Assembly (NCBI RefSeq): GCF_902706605.1
Contig: NZ_CACSLH010000018.1
Location: 1 to 40,875 of the forward strand
DNA: 40,875 nt
Source: Enterococcus sp. CSURQ0835
GTDB lineage: Bacteria; Bacillota; Bacilli; Lactobacillales; Enterococcaceae
Direction of reading: 5' to 3'
Shown: positions 17,813 to 25,714 of the stretch, piece after piece
Layout: every line of letters starts with the position of its first letter
How positions within the stretch are numbered: the stretch's first letter is position 1
Made by a program: the position numbers and the translations under genes
The notes under the pieces: generated by a model
What the model was told of the DNA's origin: nothing
What the model saw: only the letters and a program-made list of their open reading frames with translations
Databases searched by the model: none

Positions 17813-18046
17813 CTATAAGGTATCTTTAAATTGTTCCAGCACGAGGGTGATCTCAGGTTGACGCTCGGGTTCGATCAGTGGCAGTAATTCTTGTTTGAGC
17901 TGCGCGGCTTTCTGATCATCATAGTTAGCAGCATCGATATCAGCAAAACTTTTAGCCAATACTTCTTCTGCCGCTTTTTCTTTTCCAGGTAGAACACTTT
18001 GTTTTACGAAATCAAAAAATTTTTCTTGTGCTGTTTGCATCATCAT
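17813..18046 (-). CDS. Small acidic helical protein of unknown function, 77 aa
   Basis: I do not recognise a characterised family. The 77-aa product is predicted to be all-helical, acidic and without membrane segments (PGKEKAAEEVLAKSF, DDQKAAQLKQELLPLI). Its coding status is supported by an AAAGGAGTGG ribosome site before a run of three ATG codons, the first at 18046, by a -10-like TATAAT on the minus strand (18063-18068) and by the terminator shared at its 3' end. The last ATG (18040) would have the best ribosome spacing. It lies downstream of, and in the same direction as, the MFS gene with a 76-nt gap, so co-transcription with that gene is possible. Confidence 0.7.
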   Translation of the reverse strand: MMMQTAQEKFFDFVKQSVLPGKEKAAEEVLAKSFADIDAANYDDQKAAQLKQELLPLIEPERQPEITLVLEQFKDTL

Positions 18047-18122
18047 CCACTCCTTTTCTTCTATTATAAAGAAAAGAACTGGCTTAGACGACTAAAAGGA
18101 TTCGTAAACGAGTTAGAAAAAA

Positions 18123-19376
18123 TCAGTGATTGGTATCCGGAGCTTCCTGGTAGTCGTGTTCGATTTCTTTCGTGTTGCGGTGAACGGAAAGATAGTTGAT
18201 CAAGATCAATAAGGAAGTGGAGAGAAAGACGCCGCGGTAACCAAAAATAGATGAGACGCTTGAACCGATCATAGGTCCCATAACATTGCCGGCTGCTTGG
18301 AATGATTGGTTGTAACTAAAAATCCGGCCAGCTGCATCATGTGGTGAGTATTTAGTGATCAAAGCTTGCACAGCCGGTAAGAGACACGCGTCTGAAATGC
18401 CGACTAGAAAACGCAAGAAGCCTAGCTGCCATACATTTTGGACCAGTGACATCGGTAAATAAACGAGCATCGCAAAAATCAAACCAACGCCTAAGATTTT
18501 TTCGCTACCGATCCGATCTCCTAACCGACCAAAACGCGGTGCAGCGATCAGTGTAGCGATCCCGGGAATCGAAGCAATGATCCCACTGACTAAGGTGACA
18601 TCACCAGCATGATGCATCAACTCTCGGACGTATAAACTAATGATCGGACTGATCGAGTTGTTGGATGCTTGGATGATCATTGTCGTAATGAACATGCCGA
18701 TGATCAAGTGGGGATATTTCAATTCTTGATAGATCTGTTTAGCGGGGATCATATCTTTTTTCTCAACCGGCGTAAATTCTTCGTGGACGAAAAATAAACT
18801 CAACAAAAAGACGATCAATAAAATCGCGCCAGTGATAAAAAAAGTATAACGATAACCGAATAATGAGGCGGCGACCCCACCGACTAAAGGACCCAATAAA
18901 TTTCCTGTGACCGCACCAGTCGAAAGCGTTCCAAGTACTTGACCGCTTTTTTCTCTCGGTGTCCCCGTAGCAACTAGCGCGGTGGCATTACTGATGTAAC
19001 CGGAAAAAACGCCTTGCAGTAAACGCAAGCCGATCAGTTGATAAACACTTGTGACAAGTCCCATCAACGCGATGACGATCGCCATGCCCAGCGAGGCTCG
19101 CAAAAGCATCAGCTTCCGGCCCTTTTGATCGGCCAACCGACCCCAAGCCGGCGAGATGATCGCAGTGACTAAAAAAGTAGAAGAAAAGGTAATCCCACTC
19201 CAAAAATTGAGTTGCGTACTAGAGTAATGCCCTAATGTATCGATGTATAAAGACATGAACGGCATGACCAAACTAAAGCCGACGCCCGCCATAAAAGTCC
19301 CGAACCACAAGACGATCAAATTTTTTTGCCACGTGGCGCGCGGTTGAAATAATTTTTGTTTAATTCGTTGGGTCAA
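18123..19376 (-). CDS. MFS multidrug-type efflux transporter (PmrA/EfmA/TetA-like)
   Basis: This 417-aa protein has 12 predicted membrane helices and a short charged cytoplasmic N-terminus. The family motif A is present after helix 2 (GRLADQKGRK), a second copy in the C-terminal half (FGRLGDRIGSEK), and motif C-like glycines in helix 5 (STGAVTGNLLGPLVGG). These are typical of drug:H+ antiporters of the DHA1 group, such as pneumococcal PmrA and enterococcal EfmA. The substrate cannot be read from sequence. Translation starts at TTG 19376 with an AAGAAGG site 12 nt upstream; no ATG exists before the first helix, which supports this start. It is divergent from the DUF1033-topB pair. Confidence 0.87.
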   Translation of the reverse strand: MTQRIKQKLFQPRATWQKNLIVLWFGTFMAGVGFSLVMPFMSLYIDTLGHYSSTQLNFWSGITFSSTFLVTAIISPAWGRLADQKGRKLMLLRASLGMAIVIALMGLVTSVYQLIGLRLLQGVFSGYISNATALVATGTPREKSGQVLGTLSTGAVTGNLLGPLVGGVAASLFGYRYTFFITGAILLIVFLLSLFFVHEEFTPVEKKDMIPAKQIYQELKYPHLIIGMFITTMIIQASNNSISPIISLYVRELMHHAGDVTLVSGIIASIPGIATLIAAPRFGRLGDRIGSEKILGVGLIFAMLVYLPMSLVQNVWQLGFLRFLVGISDACLLPAVQALITKYSPHDAAGRIFSYNQSFQAAGNVMGPMIGSSVSSIFGYRGVFLSTSLLILINYLSVHRNTKEIEHDYQEAPDTNH

Positions 19377-19617
19377 AACGGAATATGCCTTCTTTCAAAT
19401 GTTTTCAGTTTCTATTTTCAAGTTTAACAGGGGAAAACGAGATATAAAAATGACTTGCTTTATGGTAAAGTGGTATTTAAGGAAATCGCAAACTTTCTAT
19501 GGCAAAATAGAAATTAACTTGTTTGCTGATTAAATTAAAAAGTCCGTCAACTAAACAGATTACTTGCCAATTTTTTTTCCACTGCTTATGATTGAATTGC
19601 ATAAAGGGGGAACTATC
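19377..19617 (+). promoter_or_regulatory. Divergent intergenic region with a possible structured 5' leader
   Basis: The region holds the start regions of the MFS gene (minus) and of the DUF1033 gene (plus). On the plus strand TTGCTT (19455-19460) and an extended -10 TGG-TATTTA (19471-19479) may form a promoter, giving a leader of about 130 nt. In this leader GCAAAC (19488-19493) and GTTTGC (19522-19527) enclose a second inverted repeat TTTCTAT / ATAGAAA. No coding sequence is convincing here. Confidence 0.4.
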
Positions 19618-19989
19618 ATGTATCAAGTAATTAAAATGTACGGTGATAATGAGCCGTGGTGGTTTTTTGACGGTTGGAAACAAGATATCAAGGAAGAAAA
19701 ACAGTTTACTGATTTTGCGAGTGCCCAAAATTACTACGCAAACTGTTGGCAGGAATTTTCAGAACATAATACATATCAAAATGCGAAAAAAAATTATTTA
19801 AGTGCTTTTTGGAATCCTGAAGACGAGCGCTGGTGTGAAGAGTGTGATGATTATCTTCAACAGTATTGGGGCTTGGCTTTGTTAAAAGATGGAGAAGCAC
19901 TAGACTTGGAGAGTGGAAAAGAACTTTATGAAACAACTAATTCTAGCGGAAAAACCAAGTGTTGCAAGAGACTTAAGCAAGGTGCTTAA
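19618..19989 (+). CDS. DUF1033 family protein, 123 aa
   Basis: The protein starts MYQVIKMYGDNEPWWFFDGW, the typical N-terminus of the DUF1033 family of Lactobacillales. It is rich in Trp, Tyr, Asp and Glu, has no signal or membrane segment and has a length normal for the family. A WCEECDD segment carries a Cys pair. The biochemical role is unknown. ATG 19618 stands behind AAAGGGGG. Its 3' end overlaps the topB start by 62 nt in another frame, so both genes are on the same transcript and may be translationally coupled. Confidence 0.8.
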   Translation: MYQVIKMYGDNEPWWFFDGWKQDIKEEKQFTDFASAQNYYANCWQEFSEHNTYQNAKKNYLSAFWNPEDERWCEECDDYLQQYWGLALLKDGEALDLESGKELYETTNSSGKTKCCKRLKQGA

Positions 19990-22003
19990 TGCGAATCAAA
20001 AACATAAAAATTATTTCGAGGGTCCTAACGTGATCATCACGTGGGCCCTTGGTCATTTATTGGGCTTAAAAATGCCGGAAGACCTCAATCGGGAATGGCA
20101 AACGTGGCAAATGGAGACCTTGCCGATGATTCCTAAAAAGATCGGGATCAAACCACTGCCTAAAACCGGCGGACAGTTAAAAACGATCAGTCAGTTAGCT
20201 AAACGCAGTGACGTTTCTGAAGCGGTGATCGCAACAGATGCGGGACGAGAAGGTGAACTAGTAGCACGCTGGATCTTAGAGTGGGTACGGTTCAATAAGC
20301 CAGTTAAGCGGTTGTGGATTTCTTCGCAAACAAACAAGGCGATCAAAGATGGATTTAAAAAATTACGTCCGGCTAAAGAATACGATGATCTTTATCAATC
20401 AGCGTTAGCTCGAGCAAAAGCTGACTGGTTGGTAGGGTTGAATGTAACGCGCGCCATGACTGTCAAATACCAAGACAATCTCTCGGCTGGTCGGGTCCAA
20501 ACACCGACACTCGCGTTAGTTCGCCAACAAGAAAAAAAGATCGATCAATTTCGGCCGCAAAATTATTTTGAGATTCGCTTAGAAGTCAATGGTCAAAAAG
20601 CGAAGCGACAACAAAAAAATCCCTACGCGATTAAAGAACGTGACGAAGCGGAAAAAATCGTTCATACTTTGAGTCAGCAAAAAGGAACGGTCACAAAGAT
20701 CCAAGAAAAAGAAAAAATCGAGCCGGCACCACTGCCGTATGACCTAACGGAGATCCAGCGGGAAGCCAATGCACGTTATCAATTTTCAGCTAAAAAAACA
20801 TTGTCACTGGTTCAAAGTTTGTATGAAGTCCATAAGATCGTCACATATCCGCGGACAGATAGCAAATATTTAACGAGTGATATGAAAGCAACGATGAAAG
20901 AACGTCTGCAAGCAATCAGTGATTTTGCGCCGGAAGTCAAGCAATACATCAAAGGCGGCGCGGTCGTCAAACAGCAAAAAGTTTTTCAAGATAGCAAAGT
21001 CACCGATCACCATGCGTTGATCCCGACTGAACAACGTCCGCGGTATGAAAAATTAACTGGGGATGAACAGAAGATCTACAATTTGATCGTGGAGCGTTTT
21101 TTAGGTCTATTTGCTGAACCGCATAAAGAACGCCAACAAAAAGTGACCGTGACTTTTGGCGAAGATACTTTCACTTTTTCACAGCATGAAGTTTTAGTGG
21201 CCGGGTGGAAACAAAAAGAAGCTGCGACTCAAACGGCAGTTGATTGGCAAGAAGGACAAAAGATCGTGCCGAGCTTTTCGATCGAGCGTGCATTAACGAC
21301 ACCACCTAAACCATTGAGTGAAGGGACGCTGTTAGCCCAAATGGAAAAATTCAGTCTGGGAACACCAGCCACTCGGGCCGAGATTATCGAAAAATTGATC
21401 AAGTCGGAATTGATGGAGCGAACCCCTCACGGCTTGCAAGTCTCACCAAAAGGGAAACAATTGTTAGAGCTCGTTAATCCAGCACTTGCGACACCCGAGC
21501 TGACCGAAAAATGGGAAAAACAATTGGAACAGATCGCTCGCGGGAAATACAGCAGTCAGAAATTTTTAAGTGAGATCGAAAAAGATACGAAACAACTGGT
21601 AAACGAAGTCAAACAAAGCGAGAAAAAATACCAAGACTTTTCGATCACGCAAAAAAAATGTCCCGAGTGCGGCTCGCCATTACGAGAAAAAAATACGCGG
21701 GATGGCAAGATCTATGTTTGTACAAATCCTGAGTGTAATTATCGGCGCCGCAAAGATCCAAAAGTTTCCAATCATCGTTGCCCGCAATGTCATCGCAAGA
21801 TGGAGATCATTGATGGCAAAAACGGTTCATATTTCCGCTGTAAATATGATGGGACGACGGAAAAAATGTTAGATAAAAAAGAACGCAGTAAAAAAATGAG
21901 CAAGCAGGAAGAACGACGCTTGTTGAAAAAAGTCAATCAAGAAGCTGAAGAACAAGAAAGTCCATTGGCAGCAGCCTTAAAAGCAGCTATGAAAAAAGAA
22001 TAA
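19928..22003 (+). CDS. topB: DNA topoisomerase III (type IA)
   Basis: This 691-aa enzyme relaxes or decatenates DNA through a single-strand break. An N-terminal Toprim domain (LILAEKPSVARDL, then ATDAGREGELVA) precedes the type IA core with the catalytic Tyr at about residue 307 in VTYPRTDSKYL. The C-terminal part has two four-Cys zinc-finger-like modules (CPECGSP...CTNPEC; CPQCHRK...CKYD) and a lysine-rich tail. The length and Toprim position match TopB rather than TopA. I chose ATG 19928 because MKQLILAEKPSVA is the family N-terminus; the ribosome site is weak (GGAAAAG), consistent with coupling to the overlapping DUF1033 gene. It is followed by a terminator. Confidence 0.92.
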   Translation: MKQLILAEKPSVARDLSKVLNANQKHKNYFEGPNVIITWALGHLLGLKMPEDLNREWQTWQMETLPMIPKKIGIKPLPKTGGQLKTISQLAKRSDVSEAVIATDAGREGELVARWILEWVRFNKPVKRLWISSQTNKAIKDGFKKLRPAKEYDDLYQSALARAKADWLVGLNVTRAMTVKYQDNLSAGRVQTPTLALVRQQEKKIDQFRPQNYFEIRLEVNGQKAKRQQKNPYAIKERDEAEKIVHTLSQQKGTVTKIQEKEKIEPAPLPYDLTEIQREANARYQFSAKKTLSLVQSLYEVHKIVTYPRTDSKYLTSDMKATMKERLQAISDFAPEVKQYIKGGAVVKQQKVFQDSKVTDHHALIPTEQRPRYEKLTGDEQKIYNLIVERFLGLFAEPHKERQQKVTVTFGEDTFTFSQHEVLVAGWKQKEAATQTAVDWQEGQKIVPSFSIERALTTPPKPLSEGTLLAQMEKFSLGTPATRAEIIEKLIKSELMERTPHGLQVSPKGKQLLELVNPALATPELTEKWEKQLEQIARGKYSSQKFLSEIEKDTKQLVNEVKQSEKKYQDFSITQKKCPECGSPLREKNTRDGKIYVCTNPECNYRRRKDPKVSNHRCPQCHRKMEIIDGKNGSYFRCKYDGTTEKMLDKKERSKKMSKQEERRLLKKVNQEAEEQESPLAAALKAAMKKE

Positions 22004-22043
22004 GGTGACTAGTACAGCGTAGCCAATTAGCTAATGTGAGTCA

Positions 22044-22076
22044 GAAAGAGTGAGACCGCGAGTCCCACTCTTTTTT
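22044..22076 (+). terminator. Rho-independent terminator after topB
   Basis: A stem AAAGAGTGAGAC / GTCCCACTCTTT (one mismatch) with loop CGCGA is followed by T-residues. Confidence 0.8.
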
Positions 22077-22125
22077 GCAGTTTAATCGTCAGCTTTAAAA
22101 TGCAATCCTATTTTTTGAGAAAAAT

Positions 22126-22156
22126 TTGGAAAATTTTAATGCAGATTGGTTATAAT
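22126..22156 (+). promoter_or_regulatory. Possible promoter of the LevR/CelR-type activator gene
   Basis: TTGGAA (22126-22131) and consensus TATAAT (22151-22156) are separated by 19 bp, slightly long. The ribosome site GGAGGTG follows at 22181. Confidence 0.45.
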
Positions 22157-22192
22157 GGGTTTGCTCTATACCAAAGATCTGGAGGTGTTCGT

Positions 22193-24868
22193 TTGAGTTC
22201 ACGAAAAGAAGAAGTATTTGAGTGGTTGAAAAAAGCGGCGACTCCGCAAAGTGCGGCGCAGTTAGCAGAAAAAATGCAAATGGATCGAACAAATGTCAGC
22301 CGCTATTTAAATGAGTTGGTTAAAACAGGTCGTGTCCAAAAAATCGATGGCCGGCCGGTTTTATTTCAAGTCCAAGCGATCAAGACAAAAGTCGCGACAG
22401 AAGATCATATCACCTTTGATAATTTGATCGGTCGTGAAGATTCTTTAAAAAGTCAGATCCAAAAATCAAAAGCGGCGATCTTATATCCACCGCGGGGTTT
22501 ACATACAATTATTTTTGGTGAGACGGGGACCGGGAAAACGATGTTTGCTGAGTGTATGTATCACTTTGCTGTTTCTTCTGGCATGCTGGATGAGACAGCA
22601 CCGTTTATCACCTTCAACTGTGCCGATTATGCCCAAAACCCGCAACTGCTTTACGGGCATATTTTTGGTGTGAAGCGCGGAGCTTTTACGGGGGCAGAAG
22701 AAAACCGAGAAGGGTTAGTGGCAAAAGCTGACGGCGGTATTTTATTTTTAGATGAGATCCATCGCTTACCACCAGAAGGTCAAGAGATGCTGTTTACGTT
22801 TATCGACAAGGGAATTTATCGTCCATTAGGGGATAGCAAAGAAAAAACTGCGGCTGTTCAGATCTTAGGCGCGACGACGGAAACGAGTTCGACTTTTTTG
22901 ACGACTTTCAATCGCCGCATCCCGATGCAGATCGAACTGCCTTCATTAGAACAGCGCTCATTAGATGAGCGGCTGGCGATCATCAAAGAATTTTTGCAGC
23001 AAGAAGCAAATCGTTTGAATCAAGAGATCGCGATCGACAAAAAAAGTTTGCTCGCTTTTTTATTGTATCAAGCAGAAGGCAATATCGGCCAATTAAAACG
23101 AGATTTAAAGTTAGTTTGTGCCAAAGCATTCTTACATTATCGGACGAAAAATGATGGTCAAAAATTGATGATCGTTCAAGAAGATTTGCCGTTGAGTGTT
23201 CAAAAAGGTCTGCTGCGAGAAAAAGAAACGCCCGAGACCATCAGTCCATTGATGGATAAAAAAAATCTCTATCTGTCATTTAAGCCAGGCAAAGAAGAAG
23301 TCGTTTGGGCGCAAGATCCGACTCAAAGCATGGAAGTTTATAATTCGATCGCTCATAAGTTGGATCATTTGAATCATGAAAACTTAAGTGAGATCGATTT
23401 GGAAGAATTGATCTCAAATGATGTCGATCGTTATTTTGATACGTATGTAGAAGAATTGTCCCATACGAATGCGTATCGTGAGATCATCTCAGACGAGTTG
23501 TGGCATTTGACTAATGAGATCTACAGTATCGCTACTGAAAAACTACAACGACAATTTGATGAAAAAGTCCGATTTGCTTTTGCGTTGCACATGAACTCAA
23601 CGATTGAACGAATTCGCGCCAACCAACTGATCCCGCATCCGAATTTAAATGAGATAAGGCGACGCTATTCAAAAGAATTTCAATTAGCAATCGAGATTTC
23701 TGGCCAAATCGAAGAAGCGTATCACGTGATGATCCCATTAGATGAAATCGGGTTCATTACGATGTTTCTGACCAAAGAGATCAGCGAGAAAAAAATGTTG
23801 GCGGAAAAACAAGTGGCAGTCATCGTGTTGATGCACGGCCGCTCGACTGCTAGCAGTATGTTGGAAACAGCGCAAGATCTGTTAGGGACACAAAACGGTA
23901 TTGCGTTCAACATGCCGTTGACGGTAAAAACCGAGGAGATGTACACGCAATTACGAAATTACTTAGCCGCTAGCAAAGAAAATTTTTCAGAAGGGATCAT
24001 ATTGTTAACCGATATGGGCTCTTTGAATGACTTTGGGAAATTGATCTATCATGAGACAGGGATCCGAACGAAAGTCATTACGTTAGCCAGCACGTTGTTA
24101 GTTTTAGAAACATTGCGCCTAGCTTCACTAGGTCGCAGTTTAGAAGATATTTACCACAGTGTGATGACGATGTTTGTCAATTTGGTCCAACAAGAAGAAT
24201 TAGTAAAAAAAGATCGTAAAAAGGTGATCATCGTCGCGTGTTTCACAGGCGAAGGTGTGGCGCGTAAGTTGCATGAAGTCGTCTCGCGGCTGGTAGACCC
24301 AGCTGAATTTGAAATCGAGCAAATGCAATTTTTAGAAAAAGAAAGCTTTAAGCACCGCATCGATCAGTTGATCGACCACAAAGAGATCGTGGCGATTGTC
24401 GGAACGATGGAGATCAGCTATCAACAGATCCCATTTGTTCCAGCGTTAGATTTATTCGATCGCAAAAAGATCATCGCCTTTCAAGATTTATTAGGCACGC
24501 AGTTGACATTGACTGAGATGATCAAAGCATTGACTGGAGATTTTTCACCAGAACTCGATGTGACGGAATTATTTTTAACGATCGAGCAAGGCTTGAAACG
24601 AATCCGCACGCAACAAACATTGGTGATCGATCCAAATGTCTTACAAGGCATCGCGATCCATTTGGCCTTTTTGGTAGATAAGATAAAAAAAGGCGAGCAT
24701 AGTCCCGCGTTTAATGATTGCGAAAATTATTTGACCCAGCAGCAGGGATTATTGGGAGCAGTCATGCAGCTGTTGACACAATTACAAGAAAAATTTGGTG
24801 TCTTGTTTACTCCCGATGACCAAGCCTACTTAGTGAAGATGCTCCATGACAATGACCTTAACTTATAA
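22193..24868 (+). CDS. LevR/CelR-type sigma-54 activator with PTS regulation domains
   Basis: This 891-aa regulator has, in order: a winged HTH at about residues 1-60 (SAAQLAEKMQMDRTNVSRYLNEL); a sigma-54 AAA+ domain with Walker A GETGTGKT at about 109 and GAFTGA at about 163, the loop that contacts sigma-54; a PRD with a conserved His (ALHMNST); a mannose-type EIIA-like domain with His548 in LMHGRSTAS; an EIIB-like segment with Cys in ACFTGEG; and a second PRD with His in AIHLAFL. PTS phosphorylation of such sites is known to tune LevR, CelR and MptR activity. It should activate the -24/-12 promoter found right after it. TTG 22193 lies behind GGAGGTG; earlier in-frame starts lack a ribosome site and overlap the promoter. 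Confidence 0.9.
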   Translation: MSSRKEEVFEWLKKAATPQSAAQLAEKMQMDRTNVSRYLNELVKTGRVQKIDGRPVLFQVQAIKTKVATEDHITFDNLIGREDSLKSQIQKSKAAILYPPRGLHTIIFGETGTGKTMFAECMYHFAVSSGMLDETAPFITFNCADYAQNPQLLYGHIFGVKRGAFTGAEENREGLVAKADGGILFLDEIHRLPPEGQEMLFTFIDKGIYRPLGDSKEKTAAVQILGATTETSSTFLTTFNRRIPMQIELPSLEQRSLDERLAIIKEFLQQEANRLNQEIAIDKKSLLAFLLYQAEGNIGQLKRDLKLVCAKAFLHYRTKNDGQKLMIVQEDLPLSVQKGLLREKETPETISPLMDKKNLYLSFKPGKEEVVWAQDPTQSMEVYNSIAHKLDHLNHENLSEIDLEELISNDVDRYFDTYVEELSHTNAYREIISDELWHLTNEIYSIATEKLQRQFDEKVRFAFALHMNSTIERIRANQLIPHPNLNEIRRRYSKEFQLAIEISGQIEEAYHVMIPLDEIGFITMFLTKEISEKKMLAEKQVAVIVLMHGRSTASSMLETAQDLLGTQNGIAFNMPLTVKTEEMYTQLRNYLAASKENFSEGIILLTDMGSLNDFGKLIYHETGIRTKVITLASTLLVLETLRLASLGRSLEDIYHSVMTMFVNLVQQEELVKKDRKKVIIVACFTGEGVARKLHEVVSRLVDPAEFEIEQMQFLEKESFKHRIDQLIDHKEIVAIVGTMEISYQQIPFVPALDLFDRKKIIAFQDLLGTQLTLTEMIKALTGDFSPELDVTELFLTIEQGLKRIRTQQTLVIDPNVLQGIAIHLAFLVDKIKKGEHSPAFNDCENYLTQQQGLLGAVMQLLTQLQEKFGVLFTPDDQAYLVKMLHDNDLNL

Positions 24869-24881
24869 AATTGATTCAATG

Positions 24882-24917
24882 AAGGGGGTTACACAGTGTG
24901 TAACCCCCTTCTTTTTT
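24882..24917 (+). terminator. Terminator after the activator gene
   Basis: A perfect 13-bp stem (AAGGGGGTTACAC / GTGTAACCCCCTT), a 3-nt loop and a T-run separate the activator gene from its target operon. Confidence 0.9.
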
Positions 24918-24920
24918 GTG

Positions 24921-24934
24921 TGTAAGCGCTAAAC
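24921..24934 (+). promoter_or_regulatory. Possible cre (CcpA) site or activator site
   Basis: TGTAAGCGCTAAAC resembles the catabolite-responsive element consensus TGWAANCGNTNWCA except at its last two positions. It lies about 35 bp upstream of the -24 element, where the activator must also bind; the sequence from 24921 to 24960 could hold its upstream activating site. Confidence 0.3.
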
Positions 24935-24967
24935 TGCATCAAGTAAAGGCTGCTTGTTAAAAAAAGT

Positions 24968-24982
24968 TGGCACGCTTTTTGC
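24968..24982 (+). promoter_or_regulatory. Sigma-54 (-24/-12) promoter of the PTS operon
   Basis: TGGCAC-N5-TTGC matches the sigma-54 consensus exactly, with GG at 24969-24970 and GC at 24981-24982 and the canonical 10-nt spacing between them. Transcription should start near 24994, and the first gene starts at 25023. Confidence 0.9.
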
Positions 24983-25022
24983 TTTATAGTTAATGTCAAA
25001 TAAAATTTAAGGAGTGTTTTAG

Positions 25023-25346
25023 ATGAAACGAATTATGTTAGTTTGTTCAGCTGGAATGAGTACGAGTTTATTGGTCACAAAAATGGAAAAAGCAGCAGAA
25101 GCTCAAGGGATGGAAGCCGATATTTTCGCTGTCTCCGCTTCAGAAGCAGATGCTAAACTTGAAGATAGTGAACATCCGATCGATGTGATGTTGCTTGGAC
25201 CTCAAGTTCGCTTTATGAAGAGCCAATTCGAAGATAAATTAGCGGGTAAAAATGTGCCATTAGCAGTGATCGACATGAAAGATTACGGCATGATGAATGG
25301 TGAGAGTGTTTTAAAAACTGCAATGGAACTAATCGACAATAAATAA
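25023..25346 (+). CDS. PTS lactose/cellobiose-family IIB component
   Basis: This 107-aa cytosolic phosphocarrier has the active Cys8 in MLVCSAGMSTS, as in CelA/ChbB/LicB. It takes phosphate from IIA and gives it to the sugar during transport through IIC. The length fits the family. ATG 25023 is preceded by AAGGAG. It is the first gene after the sigma-54 promoter, with IIA 21 nt downstream, so expression needs the activator encoded just upstream. Whether the sugar is cellobiose, another beta-glucoside, chitobiose or a muropeptide disaccharide cannot be said from this subunit. Confidence 0.92.
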   Translation: MKRIMLVCSAGMSTSLLVTKMEKAAEAQGMEADIFAVSASEADAKLEDSEHPIDVMLLGPQVRFMKSQFEDKLAGKNVPLAVIDMKDYGMMNGESVLKTAMELIDNK

Positions 25347-25367
25347 AAAATAAAAGGAGATTTAGCG

Positions 25368-25700
25368 ATGACTGAACCGTTGAATCAAGAACAATTAGAA
25401 GCAGTCATGGGATTGATCGTCAATGCCGGAAACGCGAAAAGCGATGCGATGGAAGCCATCCAAGCCGCGAAAAAAGGCGATTTCGAACAAGCGCATGAAA
25501 AATTAAAAGCGGCTGAACAAGCCTTAGTAGAAGCCCATCACTCACAAACGAGTCTGTTGACTGACGAAGCGAGTGGCAAACCGATGAACATCACATTGTT
25601 GACGGTTCACAGCCAAGATCATTTGATGACCAGTATCACGTTCAACGATTTAGCAAAAGAAGTCGTTGAGATCTATGAACGTTTAGCTGCCGACGAATAA
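25368..25700 (+). CDS. PTS lactose/cellobiose-family IIA component
   Basis: This 110-aa all-helical protein belongs to the Lac/Cel IIA family. The phosphorylated His is in LTVHSQDHLM (His81), and the family core EAHHSQTSLL is present. It receives phosphate from HPr and passes it to Cys8 of the IIB encoded immediately upstream. ATG 25368 has a strong AAAAGGAG ribosome site. A 14-nt gap to the acetyltransferase gene, with AAGGAGG inside, shows continued operon structure. Confidence 0.92.
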   Translation: MTEPLNQEQLEAVMGLIVNAGNAKSDAMEAIQAAKKGDFEQAHEKLKAAEQALVEAHHSQTSLLTDEASGKPMNITLLTVHSQDHLMTSITFNDLAKEVVEIYERLAADE

Positions 25701-25714
25701 AAGGAGGGAGTGGC

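Noticed and set aside
17179-18046. Toxin-antitoxin pair formed by the Phd-like gene and the small gene at 17813
   Set aside because: The genes are convergent with a bidirectional terminator between them, and the 77-aa protein has no toxin features.
19477-19728. Minus-strand frame of 83 codons opposite the DUF1033 leader
   Set aside because: It overlaps the start of a recognised gene and the leader region, and no ribosome site was seen.
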